Of a DNA stretch of 64,000 nt, positions 11,533 through 23,223 are shown piece by piece. A model generated the notes under the pieces. That model saw only the letters and a list, made by a program, of their open reading frames with translations. It made no database searches and was not told the DNA's origin. How positions within the stretch are numbered: the stretch's first letter is position 1; each line of letters opens with the position of its first letter. The stretch is from Tetrapyrgos nigripes (lineage: Eukaryota; Basidiomycota; Agaricomycetes; Agaricales; Campanellaceae), in NCBI GenBank assembly GCA_013368315.1, contig JAACJM010000206.1, positions 62,001-126,000 on the forward strand. The letters are read 5' to 3'. Both the position numbers and the translations under genes were made by a program.

Positions 11533-12812
11533 TCATACCTTGCCATGCGAAGCAGTGGCACCTTTCTCCAGTATCTGTTTGAAATGACTTACTATCCCTT
11601 CGACTATTTTATCAGATTGGTACTGTTTTCCTGCAACTCGACAAGCATCATCGAAGGCCTTTTTAGCCCAACCAACCTGAGTAGAATGGTCAGGAAAGCC
11701 CTGTACCCCAATAATCTTGGCTTTGTAATATGCACATGCACGTAAAAGTATAGCCTTGCCCTCTGAGTCGTAGTCATCAGCTTTTGGCTTATTACTAGGT
11801 CTGTAATTGGCAGCAAAAGACAAGAAGGGAGGGTCTGAAGGGTTTGCAGTAGATGGTGCATTTGGAGGAGGAGGAGGTGGTGGTGGTGGTGGTGGTGGTG
11901 GTGGTGGTGGTGGTGGTGGTGGTGGTGGTGGTGGTGGTGGTGGTGGTGGTGGTGGTGGAGGTGGAGGAGGTGCCGCTGCTATTACTTGTTTAGGAATGTT
12001 GGCCATCTATGAAGTAAAGAAATTATTAAGATGACTTGGAATGTCAGTGAGAATGAGTCGCACCTGACTGGTCTCCATTGATCCAGACTGTTTATTATTA
12101 CCTGGTGCTGTGACAGCAGGAGCTGGAGTAGTCAGCTCTTCTGGCTCCGAGTCCTGACCTTGGAGTGGGGTTGACATGAATGCATTTTGTGGTGTTCTTG
12201 AGGTGGTAGGTGTTGCTGCTGTTTTATGGTGAATACGGGTCAGTTCCAGGCAAGGTGGAGTAGGCGTGACCATTGTTTGCATGGCCATAATCTATTTTGA
12301 AGGTAAAAAAAAAAGAGTCTAGCACAAGTGAGATGCAATACGACTTACTGCTGAGGGAGGTGCAAATTCAATCATGTTGTTGTCACCATAACTGAACTCG
12401 TCTTCCTCTTCTGGGCCCATTTCATCATCATACTCTCCTTCATCCTCACCATTTTGACTGTCTTCGCTGGCTTCACCTGTGCTGGAAGGTAAAAAAAATA
12501 TGGAGAGAAAACAATCAAGATGGAAACACACTGTTAGCCTTCTTCTGTAGAGCCAATTTTCTCGGTTGAAGTTCCTTTGCCTGCTTTTCTAGGTGAGCCA
12601 GCTCCGCCCTGGTATCAGTAGAGTTGGTCTTGCTTTCTTTTTCTAGTGTATAAAATTGAGAAAGCATACATAAAATTGTAAGGAAGGGTACTTGCCATTC
12701 TTTCTCCCCCCACCTCTGGTGTTGTTGCTTGTATTTTGTTTTCCATGCAGGGGATATCCAGCTCAGAGTCATCTTCATCCACAGTATTAGACTGTAGCCT
12801 TTTGGGAGGCAT
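11533..12812 (-). CDS. DUF6532-like protein gene, C-terminus probably truncated
   Basis: It starts at ATG 12812 (MPPKRLQSNTVDEDDSELD). A Lys/Glu-rich helical segment follows (ELAHLEKQAKELQPRKLAL), then an acidic stretch, a Pro/Thr linker and a run of more than 30 prolines. Next is a domain containing AILLRACAYYKAKIIG, VGWAKKAFDDAC and KIVEGIVSHFKQILEKGA, which matches the start of the DUF6532 domain abundant in Agaricomycetes. The frame stops at 11533. A continuation in another frame (RYEALFPVESIYM) looks like more of the domain, so there may be a frameshift followed by truncation where the IS630 remnant begins. It is divergent from the Plavaka gene, with start codons about 107 bp apart. Role unknown. 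Confidence 0.55.
11864..11970. repeat. GGT/GGA trinucleotide microsatellite encoding polyproline
   Basis: About 35 consecutive GGN triplets, mostly GGT, antisense to CCN proline codons of the DUF6532-like gene. Length polymorphism by slippage is expected and would stay in frame. Confidence 0.95.
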
Positions 12813-12918
12813 GTACAAAAACTGTGTGCTGAAGGTAGTGGTTGTAAACAAAGCAGCCTGTGCAGGAATTTTGGCTAAACAAATTTTATTTTACCTCTGG
12901 CCATCCTTCTACCATACC

Positions 12919-15229
12919 ATGTGGATATCGTGTTCCTATTGCAGCAACACTGTAGAAGGCAACAAGGCACTATGGGCACACGTTACACAGTCAGACTTTT
13001 GTCGCCAGAAAGATGACCAAGCCTTCACTGAATCCAACTCTGACATTGACCAGGAGCTAGAGGTTATCCCTACCACCCAGGCACTCAACTCAGATGACGT
13101 GTTCTCAAGATCTTCATTCCCCACTACCATGGATGCTGAATTTGGAATTATCGAGACAGAAACCATGCCCAGCACCCCAAACAGAGCTAGTGTTGAAGAA
13201 GTAGATGATGACCCTTCAAATGACCCCAAATCCATATATGACAACGTCAGCTATGTTTACGCTCTGCAGTACCCTGGACCAGCAGGCATGGCTGTTGGTG
13301 ATCAGCCTGTCCTCACCTGTTTTGAGAAGAAACGCCGAACACAGCTGGAGGAAAATCTGCAGCCTTGGAGTCCATTCCAGTCCGAGAAGGAATGGAACCT
13401 TGTCTGGTGGTTGATGAACTCAGGAGTCAGTCAAAGGAAGATCAATGAGTTTTGCAAATTGGAAATGGTGGGCTGAATCCCGTATTGATAGTATTAAAGC
13501 TGCTAAACTAATATGTACAGGTACGAGAGGATGTCCAACCGTCCTTTCATAACAGTCATTCTTGTCTCCACCTTGTTGACTCTCTGGAACATGGACCAGT
13601 CTTTCAATGCACGCCAATGAAGGTGTAAGGAGATGTGCTATACTCTAACAGCAGCCCTCAAATGGAGATACTTGAGATCTGGCATTGGGATCCTGTAGAC
13701 ATTATCAAGGAGAATACAGAATTTTGTGGACATCAGCAGTACGCATCTGTGAAGCATTACATGAATGAAGACATGACAAACTGCGAGTACACTGAGATGT
13801 GGACCTGTGATTGGTGGTGGGATACACAGGTGAGTCTAGGATGCTATTAAATTCATAGATGAAAACTCACAATGTTTTCTCTTCAGAAAAAACTTCCCAA
13901 CAAGCTCAGTACCATTGCGCTGGCCACCATAGCCTCTGATCAAACCCAGTTATCAAAATTTAGTGGTGATAAGAAAGCCTGGCCAGTGTACTTGAGCATA
14001 GGGAACGTTGAAAAGAATATACGACACAAACCTTTTTCTGACGCATTTCTCCTCCTCGGCTATATTCCCATCTCTAAACTCGAGTGCTTCTCCAAGAGCC
14101 ACTGCTCACAAATGTCCTGCCAGCTCTTTCATGATTGCATGAAGAAAATCCTGGAACCCTTTGAGAAAGCCAGCCAAAACAGAGTGAAGATGCTGTGCAC
14201 TGATGGATATGAGCAGTTGGTGTATCCATTGCTGGCTGCATATATTGCGGGTTATCCAGAGCGGTGTCTGGTCTGCTGCTGCATGGAAAACTCATGCCCT
14301 CAATGCATAGTAAAGCCAGAAGAGCGGGGAGAGCTGACATACAGTATTCTTTGGTCACCTGGCATCACTCTTGATATGTTGGCTGCAGAGTCAAGAGGAG
14401 AAAGGCCAGAAGAGTTCAACAGTCAGAATCTATGCCCCATTAACCCATTCTGGAAGGACTTGCCTCATTGCAACATCTTTCAGTGCATAACCCCTGCCCT
14501 GCTCCACCAACTTCATAAAGGTGTCTTCAGTGACCACATTGCAAACTGGGTGCAGGGGGCTATAGGTGAAAAAAAGTTAGCGGAGAAGGAGATAGACACA
14601 TGGTTCCACACCATGATCCCCCATCCTACTCTCTGACATTTCTCTAAAGGTGTATCCTCCATGACGCAATGGACTAGTAATGAATACTGGGAAATGTCCA
14701 AAGTCTACCCTGGGCTTCTGGTGGGCATGGTTGATGAGGAAGTTATGGAGGTGGTGCAAGCCTTGGAGAACTTCATGTACTATTCACATTTTGAGGTCCA
14801 TATGGACCAGTCAATAGCTGCATTGGACACCGCGTGGGTAGCTTTTCATGAGCAGAAGGAAGTGTTTCGGGATTTGGGGCTACGAAAACACTTTAACATT
14901 AGCAAATTGCACAATGTCTCCCACTATCCTGAAAGCATTCGCTTACTGGGTACCACCGATGGTTACAATACAGAATCATCCAAGCGGCTGCACATAGACC
15001 TTGCGAAGATGGCGTACAGGGCTTCCAATAAACAAAAATTTCAACCACAAATGGCGAGGTGGCTTCTCGACAAGAGGCAGTTCATAGGCAGGACCAGTTC
15101 ATGGGATGGGTGATGCTGGAGTATTGCGCAAAGCTTGAGGAGGAGTTGATGGTTGGAAAGGAAGAAGATGGAGAAGAGAATGATAGGAACGACGATTATT
15201 CTGTGATAAGTACGAAGTGCTTATCTTAG
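12919..15229 (+). pseudogene. Plavaka-type transposase, decayed
   Basis: Exons 12919-13467, 13521-13624, 13652-13829 and 13887 onward join in phase. The N-terminus has a Cys-x2-Cys cluster (SCSYCSN) for zinc binding. The WSPFQSEKEW-WLMNSG block, the EMWTCDWWWDTQ motif, the SDQTQLSKFSGDKKAWPVYL block (first acidic residue) and the CTDGYEQLVYPLLAAY block are all characteristic of Plavaka transposases, basidiomycete relatives of CACTA/EnSpm. The frame is broken by a TGA at 14634-14636, between PHPTL and HFSKG, where relatives have Arg. It then continues through HFEVHMDQS, RKHFNISKLH and NTESSKRLHIDLAK. Near 15060 a frameshift separates QMARWL from SRQEAVHRQDQF. The identity is strong; inactivation is seen directly. 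Confidence 0.85.
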
Positions 15230-15559
15230 GATAAGCTAGTGTAAGGAGTGGCTATGCCTTTGCTGATGAATCTGCTGTGTAAGGCAGTTTCAGTATTCAC
15301 TTTGCTCCTGCCTTCCATCTTGTTCGACACTTGCTCCTAGGACACATACCTCCTTTTCGATTTCTCTTGCTCAAGAAAACGTCTTTCGCCTCAAAATCTC
15401 TCTTGTTCATTCCTCACAGCACCTCCCATCATTCCACTGGTATCTGAGTCCGTCTTGATACCTGTCATCCTAAAAACAAATTTGCTTTGTTTTTTAGCAA
15501 CCAGAATTCGCTTCAGTTGCTAGTTTGTCTCCCATCCCCAACCCCTAACAAATCCCATC

Positions 15560-17036
15560 ATGCCTCTCTGGAACTGGGGAACGTCAAAGCACACTGAGGA
15601 TTTTGATGCGTCCAAGAGATGTACCCACACTAACCCGAGAGTTGCAGCAGCCCTCAAGGCTGCTCCTTTAGAGGTCAGACTCTGAAAGAACACCGAGATC
15701 GAGAAGGCCAACATTGCCCAGTGTCAAAAACATCTTGAGCATCTCAGCGACCCAAGTAAACCCGATGGCTCAGACACAGCGTCTCTGGTCACAATAGAAG
15801 ACCATGAGTTCCAGCACATCCAGAAATCGAAAACGTGGAGGGAAATATGGGGCGATCTCCTGGGTTCTCATTTCCATTTCTGGACCAATGAGGAGGATGT
15901 GAAGGAGAAATGAGAGGAGGAGGAGAGAGAAGCGCAGAAGATGCAGAGAGAGAAGGAACATGCAGCTTGGTTGCAGGAACAGGCTGAGCACCTCACTTTG
16001 ACTAACACCAACGCCATCACCAATGCCAACGCCAACGCCAACACTAATGGAGGTAATGCTCCGCCCATCCTTAAAGACCCAGCCATCGCTCCTGTCTTCA
16101 TCCCCATCAAGAAGACCCCTGGACAACTGGTAGTGATCAAATACCCTTGACTTCTCAAGATTACGGCAAACCATTTCCATGTTCCCCTTCCTTTCTTTAC
16201 AACTGATAACCTGGTCAAGATCATGCAAATGGGATCATCTATCCCTACCAAACTTTGGCATAACACAGATTCCGGTGCTAAGGAGATAGTGGTGGATCTA
16301 GAGGTGTTAGGGAAGAAACTGAAGCTGGCCCCTGCTGAGGACCCTACTGAGGGTCTTCAACATCATGAGGCCATCCATGCTTTAGACCACTACTATAACT
16401 TCATGGCTAGTAGAGATCTGGATGGCCCAGATGGTAATTTGTATGCTCTATTCTATCAAAAACATGGTTCTTCCTTTATTCACCAGCCCGACTCCTATGA
16501 CATCTACAAATGGTGGAAGCCAATTGAGAAGGAGCTTAGACAAAACTGGGAAAACTTCCATATCGAGGTTGATGAGGCAGTATATGCCTCTAAATACTGG
16601 GAGGTGCAGACCTCAAAGAAGACTGAAACACTGATTGCCGGCGCAGTCACGAGCAGCTGTCCACTTTTGAGTGGGCCTGTCCATACTCAACCTTCCACAT
16701 CCTTGGCCAGGCAGCAGCCCTTTCCAGCAGGCAGCAAGGAGAAGAAGGGTCCTTCCTGCTGCCTCACCTGTGGTGGCCTCGGCCATGCCATTGCCCAGCA
16801 CCCTTCCAATCTTGGTACCAAGTGGGCTTGTATTGAGAACTGATCCCTCTTCACCCCTAACAACAAGCAGATCTGCCTTGGTATCAACATCCTCGGCACC
16901 AAGAAGGGTTCAGCGCGCTGCAAAGATTGTGTCCACGAGCACATCTGCTCATTCTGTGGCAGCCCCAACCACTATGCCTTCACCTTCCACCATGACTGCA
17001 CCATCACCTCTGACCCCAGATCAAACTCTACCTGAA
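15560..17036 (+). pseudogene. Gag-like protein of the DIRS/Ngaro-like element
   Basis: One reading frame runs from ATG 15560 (MPLWNWGTSKHTEDFDASKR) to 17036 but is interrupted by four TGA codons at 15683, 15911, 16148 and 16841. Each sits where Arg would fit the local sequence (for example KE-stop-EEEEREAQ). Features: a Glu/Arg-rich coiled segment, an Asn-Ala-Asn-Thr repeat region (about 16000-16050), and two zinc-knuckle-like clusters near the C-terminus (CCLTCGGLGHA and CKDCVHEHICSFCGSPNHY). Nucleic-acid binding in a capsid-like role is inferred from position. Confidence 0.7.
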
Positions 17037-17063
17037 TGAACGGCTCACCTGGGTACTATCGAA

Positions 17064-19738
17064 ATGATCGAAAGCACCTCGTCTACTTTTCTTGATGCAT
17101 TGGAGAATGCTCTTTTCCTTCCCTACCATGATTTCTCTGGTTCTATACACTACCGTCTTCCCCTCACTAATTCATCTCCCGACCATAACAACATATTTAA
17201 TCGCATCGTTACGCCATATGATGCAGATGCTTTCAAAGTAGCTATCAACCAACACAACCTTTCACATTCATACCCACTTCTTGTTAACAACGTTCGCAAT
17301 GGCTTCCCAATTGGGGAGCTACCTGCCCTAGACCAATCTTATATCCATTGTAACCACTTCACGTGTCGTGAGCACCCCCAAGTTGTAGCCGATTACATCA
17401 AGGGAGAGGTAGACACTGGCTGTTTCTCAGGTCCATATACTTTGCAGGAGGTTGACACTATATTACAAGGTCGCGTCCTAGTCTCTCCTCTCATTGTAGT
17501 GATCTCCAAGCGTGGCCCAGGGTTACTGCTGAAGTTCAGAGTCTGTCACCAGTTCTCCGAGGAGGCGCCAGAGCAGCTGTCAGTCAACTCTTACATTAAG
17601 AAAGAACATTTCCCTACCCACTTTGACACTGCTGCTAGAGTTGCAGATATGGTAAGTCATTTCCTTCATATACCCTGTATGCCTGTTTGGGCACCTTTTT
17701 CCATCTTATACCCTGATATACCCTGCACCCTACCTTGTTATACTCTGCACCCTGCCCTGTTATACCCTGCTACACCGTTACTTACCCACCCTGCTATAGG
17801 TTGCCTCTGCTCCTGCAGGAACCAAAATTTGCACCCTTGACCTTGAAAAGTTCCATAGAACTTGCCCTGCCCTTCTGCATCATAAACCCTTCTTGGTTGT
17901 CAGGGGTGAGGATTCTTCCTTCTACATTGACCATTGTGTTCCCTTTGGTATGGCCTCAGCCAGCAGCAATGTGGTATGATTGGCAATGCTATTGTGGAAA
18001 TCTGGCATGTTCGGGGTGTCAGGCCAGTGGCGCATTACGAAGATGATTTCGCAACGCTCAATGAACCAGTCTTGACTATTTTGTCAGTAGATGGATCCAC
18101 ACAATACCATCACCCTTACAACAAGGCACTGATGTTAATGTGGATTAAAGATCTCAAGGCACCCTGGCATATGACAGACAAGGGAGATGATGAATTTGAG
18201 TTTGTTATCGTCTTCATCGGTTTCCTCTGGGACTTGATACTAAAGCATGTCTCCTTGCCTGAGGAGAAATGTCTTAAGTATTTTTCTCTTATAGACAATT
18301 TTATTCGGTACTCACCTACCTTCCATCTCAAACTTTGCGTCATCTTTCAAAGGCAACTATTTTTCATTAGGGAATAGCACAGGTCCACAGGGAAATGACG
18401 GGTCACAGGGACGGGGACAGGGCTACTTATTTCATCCCGCACCAAACCCACGACCCGCCCCACGGGTAAACCGACCCGCCACCTGGTACTATCATAAGCC
18501 GACTCGGCATAATCCTTCACATCAACCAACTGTATAGTTATACGGTTAGGCAGACTCATAGGTAGATATTATAACATACACAAAAAAAATCCTCTGCTTC
18601 AAAGTAACAATGCGCCCTGACTCACCCATTCCCAAAAAACTCCAGATGAAAGAGAAGAAACGTGAGTCCATTACAACGGCGAGAGCCAATGGCAAAGATC
18701 CTATTGAGTCCGCTATCCCATCAAAGAAGGCAAAGACCGCTGACACTGGTAATGTTGTATGTTAATACATTTTCCAATATGCCAGCTATACTTAACCTTA
18801 ACTGAAGGCTTCGAAGGCCAAGGCTGTTGCTACCACTGCTGTGAAGGCTGCCACGAAAAGGCTCAAGAATACCCTTTCAAAGCCAAACACCAAGTCAAAA
18901 AATACTCAGGACTCTGACATTGAGGTAAGCTACAACATTATACATTATCATTTTATCCCCTTAACATACATAGCTACAGTCAAGATGCTGGATGGGTATG
19001 ATGATATATTAGGTGTACTTAGTGATATGTAGCTATATACATGAACCCGTACTATATACCCATGAACCCATGGGTTTTGTCTCAGACCCGTCTGCCCCAT
19101 TGTTATCCGTGACCCACGAGGGCGGGGACGGGTTTTGACGGGGATGGGGACTGGTCAGAATTTTTTCCCCACGGGAGCCCTGTGCTGTTCCCTATTTTTC
19201 ATTCCGTTACCCCTCCTGCATTCTCATAAAGGACCTTAAGTGGTGGCGAGAGATCCTGCCAACTCATTCCCAGATCCTCACCAGTGGACCGTCAACTTTA
19301 TGTTGATGCCTTGACCAATTGGGGCATTGGCATAGCCATTGGCCCAAATTGGGTGTGTTATTGCCTTTCCAATACATGGAAGGAGCCAGGTTGAGATATC
19401 TGTTGGTTAGAGACAGTGGCCGTTGAACTCCTGGTCCACTGGTTGGCCTACCTGGGCTATAAAGACGAGTGCATCATTATACACTCAGACAACCAGGGTA
19501 CCATTGGAACTGTCACCAAAGCCTGCAGTCCAAAATACTGGATGAACATGTCCATTTGGAGGACATTTGATGTCCTGAATCCTCTCTTCCTTTTCCCTAT
19601 CCTATGAACCTGGCTGATGAGTTGTTGCATGGACAACTTGGTCAGTTCAAGCTTGTCGATCAGCTCCCTGATGCCCTCTGTTTGCTGGAGGAGCTTTGCA
19701 AGGTCCTTTACTATGCCTAGGTTCGTTACCAAACCCAC
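17064..19738 (+). pseudogene. Reverse transcriptase and RNase H of the DIRS/Ngaro-like element, interrupted by hAT copy B
   Basis: The RT begins around 17064. The palm blocks SGPYTLQEVD, LVSPLIVVISKRGPG and VNSYIKKEHFPTHFDTAARVADM are followed by a 148-bp intron (17652-17799) full of TATACCCTG-like units. Then come CTLDLEKFHRTCPAL, YIDHCVPFGMASASSN, a one-base frameshift near 17972, and the catalytic HYEDD. After the hAT element the frame resumes as an RNase H region (LKWWREIL, YVDALTNWGIGIAIG, ETVAVELLVHWL, HSDNQGTIG) with another TGA (PG-stop-DICWLE) and further frameshifts. The block order matches DIRS-type polymerases. Confidence 0.75.
18368..19194 (+). mobile_element. Non-autonomous hAT element, copy B (827 bp), nested in the retrotransposon
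   Basis: Inverted repeats TAGGGAATAGCACAGG (left) and TAGGGAACAGCACAGG (right, inverted). It is flanked by the 8-bp duplication TTTTTCAT (18360-18367 and 19195-19202). It carries the same first exon as copy A from ATG 18610, plus a second Lys/Ala-rich exon-like block at about 18808-18923 (KASKAKAVATTAVKAATKRL) that copy A lacks. No hAT dimerisation or RNase-H-fold catalytic region is present, so movement would need a transposase from elsewhere. Confidence 0.9.
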
Positions 19739-20048
19739 ACCCTGCCCCTTTCTTTTTTCCTAACTTTCCTTTAGTCTCCTAGGTTTCTGCCACTGGAAGA
19801 GTGATGTTGTTCCACACCCTTCATCACCTCCAGCACCTTCTGAGGCTGTTATTACTCAGCCTCCCCCTCATCATTCCCTTTTACTATGCTGCTGTTCAAT
19901 TCCCATGCCTGTCTCTGGCAATCCCAATCCTCTGCCTGATAATCCTTCCTCATTACCCCAACTGCTATCAACATCTCATTCTCCTGCTCTGCTGCAACTG
20001 TCTCCAAACCCTGCTGTATCATCTCAACCCTTCCTAGACCCTTCCCAC

Positions 20049-21288
20049 ATGGCCTCAAGACAGCCTAGAACTGAAAACTGGATAGATCCATCTTCCCTGC
20101 AACCTCATGTTCTCACTAAGCATCATCTCCAGGATTGGGAAACTCCATGGTTTCTGGAACATCGGACAAAGAGGAATGAACTTTATGGAAGTGATGTAGC
20201 TCATCTAGCTGAGGCAACAGCAGGGGGCTCTGTTGTTGCAGAATCAAGAATCTTATGCTGTGGGCCTTCTGCGATTCAACCAGTTCTGCAATTTATACAA
20301 GGTAGATGAACAAATCCGCGTGCTGGCAGATGATGTCCTTATCTCAGCGTTTATTGGCCATTACCTTGGGAAGGTCTCAGGGTCCTCTCTCAACAACTGG
20401 CTCTCTGGTCTCAAGATGTGGCATGATATGAAGCATGCCCCTTGGTGTGGTGGAGAACGTTGGGTTCAAATGTGTCATAGAAATGGTAATTGAGAAGGAG
20501 CCCACCTCAAACGCCCTCTCCAGTCTCCAGTGACATATCGCCACCTCCAGATCCTTTGGAAACACCTGGACTTCTCCAAACCCTTCCATCGAGCAGTATG
20601 GGCTGTTGCCATTGTTTCTTTCTTGGCATTTCGCCGTCTTGGCAAACTAACCATTCCTTCCAGATCAAAATTTGATCCTCACCGTCATGCTCCCCACTCT
20701 ACTATCTTCAAACAATGGATGGAAAGAGATGTTCCTTGTCTAAGCTTCCACCTCCCTTGGACCAAGTCTACTCATGAATTGGGTACTGATGTGATCCTCA
20801 TGGCAAGAATTTCAGAACCATATGGTATCTGTGGTGTCCAGGCTGTTGGACTCTATTACCAATTGAATGCCAACATCCCCAAAGATTATTCCATGTTCAG
20901 TTACTTCGATGACCAAGGGGTGCCTCAGCATATGGTAAAATCTGACTTTCTGGATTGTTGTTTTGACATTTGGAAGAAGGAGGCAATGTGTGATGTTCTG
21001 GGACATAGCTTTTGTATTGGTGGAGCAGTATTCCATCTACTGGATGGCCTCCCACCCAAAATGGTAGCTAAACTTGATGGTTGGACCTCTCTGGCTTTCC
21101 TCCTTTACTGGAGGTATATTGATGAGATTGTCTCAAAGGCTACAGTGGAGGTTTATAAGAAGCAGGAGCTGGATAGAGTTTATGCTTCTTTGGAAGATTT
21201 TCGTGTTCGCAATGGTATTTCTTGCACTATTATCCAGGAGGCTCTTGAAGGCCTTGCTAATTCATCTCTTGCTGACTCTCCTCCCTAA
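20049..21288 (+). pseudogene. Tyrosine recombinase of the DIRS/Ngaro-like element, decayed
   Basis: It begins with MASRQPRTENWIDPSSL. A frameshift near a G-run at about 20223 precedes a core with YAVGLLRFNQFC and ISAFIGHYLGKVSGSSLNNWLSG. A TGA at 20491 precedes EGAHLKRP, then LAFRRLGKLT (box I Arg region). Finally GHSFCIGG and GWTSLAFLLYWRYIDEI carry the His and nucleophile Tyr region. The box II motif should be H-x-x-R; here the Arg codon is TGT (Cys), a single C-to-T change from CGT. This is the integration enzyme of DIRS-type elements; this copy should be inactive. Confidence 0.78.
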
Positions 21289-21460
21289 TACTATCCCCCT
21301 GGCCCCCTTTACCCTACCCTACTCATACTTATTCCATGATGGTCTCTTAGTTTAAAATCCTTACCCTATTGCAAAGCTGCTGTACAATAAAACTTGTATT
21401 TCTTGTCACTCTGTATTTCTTGGTACTCTGTAATTTCTTGTCACCGAATACAAACATTTG

Positions 21461-22437
21461 ATCTATTCCTCACTTGCTCGGGTTTGGGGTTGCTCGGCTG
21501 CCCTTGGGCTGCGAGCTTCGCTCGGGTTTGGGTGCATTTGGGCCCCTTCGGGTCAGCCTCTCTTTCCTCTTAGCACCCCGACGCTCAGGACTCAGTCCCG
21601 ATAGGCGTTTAGATGCCTTCCTCATGGCGCGATTTCCAGACGCGTCTCTGGCATGCCTGTCACGTGCCCGGCATCTTCCGATGATGCTTCGGGCCGAGCC
21701 CTTCCCCAAACCTCGCCAACTAGCATAACAACCTAGTTGGCGTTGAAGTGTCTTTAATAAGTACTAGAATACATTCCGTATTCTAGTGTCTCTCCCTTTC
21801 CCTTAAGAGCCACAAAATAGCTCAGCTCATGATTCGGGAACAGATCCGAACTCCGAATCACATGTCGCTTACCCCAAGAGGGCCGCTTTCCCACATATGA
21901 CTATTAACCAGATCGAATTCTTAGCGGCGCAACTTATGCGCCAGTCCCCGACTCTGTTGTATGCCCAATTGCCAAACTCAGCAGCAGTTGAGTTGAGGTT
22001 CGGGTCCAGCGTAGCTCCGAAAACATTTCCACTCATGCAAGCAGCCTTCCTGCCAGTGCAAGTTGCAGGTTCACCAATCTCTTTCCTCCAAAAACTGCGG
22101 TCGATACAAATCAATCGCATCAAGAATTAGGTTTTGTGAGGTTTCTTGTTTACATCCAGAGTCGGAATGAACTTCTGGATGGGAAAAAATGACATCAACG
22201 ACAGTGCCAAATACACCGGCCATAGTTTCTTCAACCACGGTTACATGATCTTCACCTTCAAACATAGAAACACAGCTTTCGGGCCTACAGAATAAGAACA
22301 GTTGAGCGAGAACCTCGTTGGATCCGAAACTGTGACTCAGGCTCGTAGATAGCCAATTCGAAGTGCTAGCAGCATGTCCGAGCAGATAACATTCTCAATC
22401 GAGCAATAAAAAATGAGAAAAGACAACAGATAATGAG
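21461..22437. other. About 1 kb without a recognisable gene; one perfect hairpin
   Basis: GC-rich, Arg/Pro/Gly-like frames on both strands at 21470-21730 look compositional. A perfect 10-bp stem (CGCCAACTAG / CTAGTTGGCG) with a 9-base loop lies at 21714-21742. The - strand frame at 21869-22265 is not recognised. Confidence 0.5.
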
Positions 22438-22830
22438 TTAGAACTTCCTTGGAAGCCTAGTACAAACTATCAAATCCCTTTTCATTATGGCAGACACTGG
22501 AATAGAAATTACAACTTCAGCTAAGAATTGAGATGATTGAGAATTAAAACAACGGACTATGAGATCCACAGCGGCAGGCGTCCTTAGCCAATGTTTGAAG
22601 CCTTTGAGCGATTGACGGCAACCGAGGGAAGCCATCAAATATAATACTTTTCGCCGAGAACATGACAGAAGCTCTCACCAAGTTCACGGTCCATTATTTG
22701 ATACTTGAATTGATACTCATGCACAGAGGAAGTAACTGTAGACAAGTTCTCAGCAAGAGCGAGCTTTTCAGCGAGGAAATTGGCGATGAAGTGAGCTCCC
22801 AACACTTCTGATTGCTTTTTGGGTGCATTA
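22438..22830 (-). pseudogene. Unrecognised decayed coding segment
   Basis: On the minus strand a frame with protein-like composition (FIANFLAEKLALAENL, YQIMDRELGESFCHVLGE) continues after a one-base shift near 22645 as FDGFPRLPSIAQRLQTLAKDAC. I do not recognise the family. The good amphipathic pattern across a frameshift suggests a remnant rather than chance. Confidence 0.3.
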
Positions 22831-23223
22831 AAGTCAAATTACGGTCAGCACGCTGATGAAGATGGAGAAGATCTATAGCAGGCAAACGTTGTTAAGGCTC
22901 AGACAACGCTGGAACAAAAAAACAATGGGCAAGCATTGGCAGCGAGACGAAGACATGAAGAAGGCAATGACCTCATTGCGGAAATCGCCGTTTAAATTTT
23001 CAGAACCCGAATTTGTTGATCGGTCGGTGGGACACGTCCCTCCTCCTGTCCCTTCGGTCCGGAGTCGGGGACACGACCTTTGTTGTGGACCATGGCTGAA
23101 GTGGTACCTGCGGAGATTTCTTGAGAATCAAAACATACCCGCTCATGCCCTAGATGATTCTTCGTCTCTTCGGATTTCGGTCTGGAAGAAATTTGTTGCA
23201 TCACTCCCTTCAGATCTATTGCC

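Larger units (their letters stand above)
15300..21460 (+). mobile_element. Decayed DIRS/Ngaro-like tyrosine-recombinase retrotransposon
   Basis: Order on the + strand: a gag-like frame with zinc knuckles, a reverse transcriptase, an RNase H region, then a tyrosine recombinase. There is no protease or DDE integrase, which is the DIRS/Ngaro layout. The outer limits are approximate because I could not define the split direct repeats; short repeated TGTATTTCTTG(G/T) units at 21390-21440 may be part of the right end. A hAT element sits inside the RT-RNase H segment. Several frameshifts and TGA stops make it non-functional. Confidence 0.8.

Noticed and set aside
11807..12034. Polyglycine frame on the plus strand
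   Set aside because: It is antisense to the polyproline run of the DUF6532-like gene and caused by the GGT microsatellite.
17652..17799. TACCCTG repeats as telomeric sequence
   Set aside because: The unit is irregular and not the CCCTAA telomere unit; it lies inside a retrotransposon coding region.
21474..21728. Arg/Pro-rich ORFs on both strands
   Set aside because: GC-rich DNA with few stops; no family motif and no splice context.
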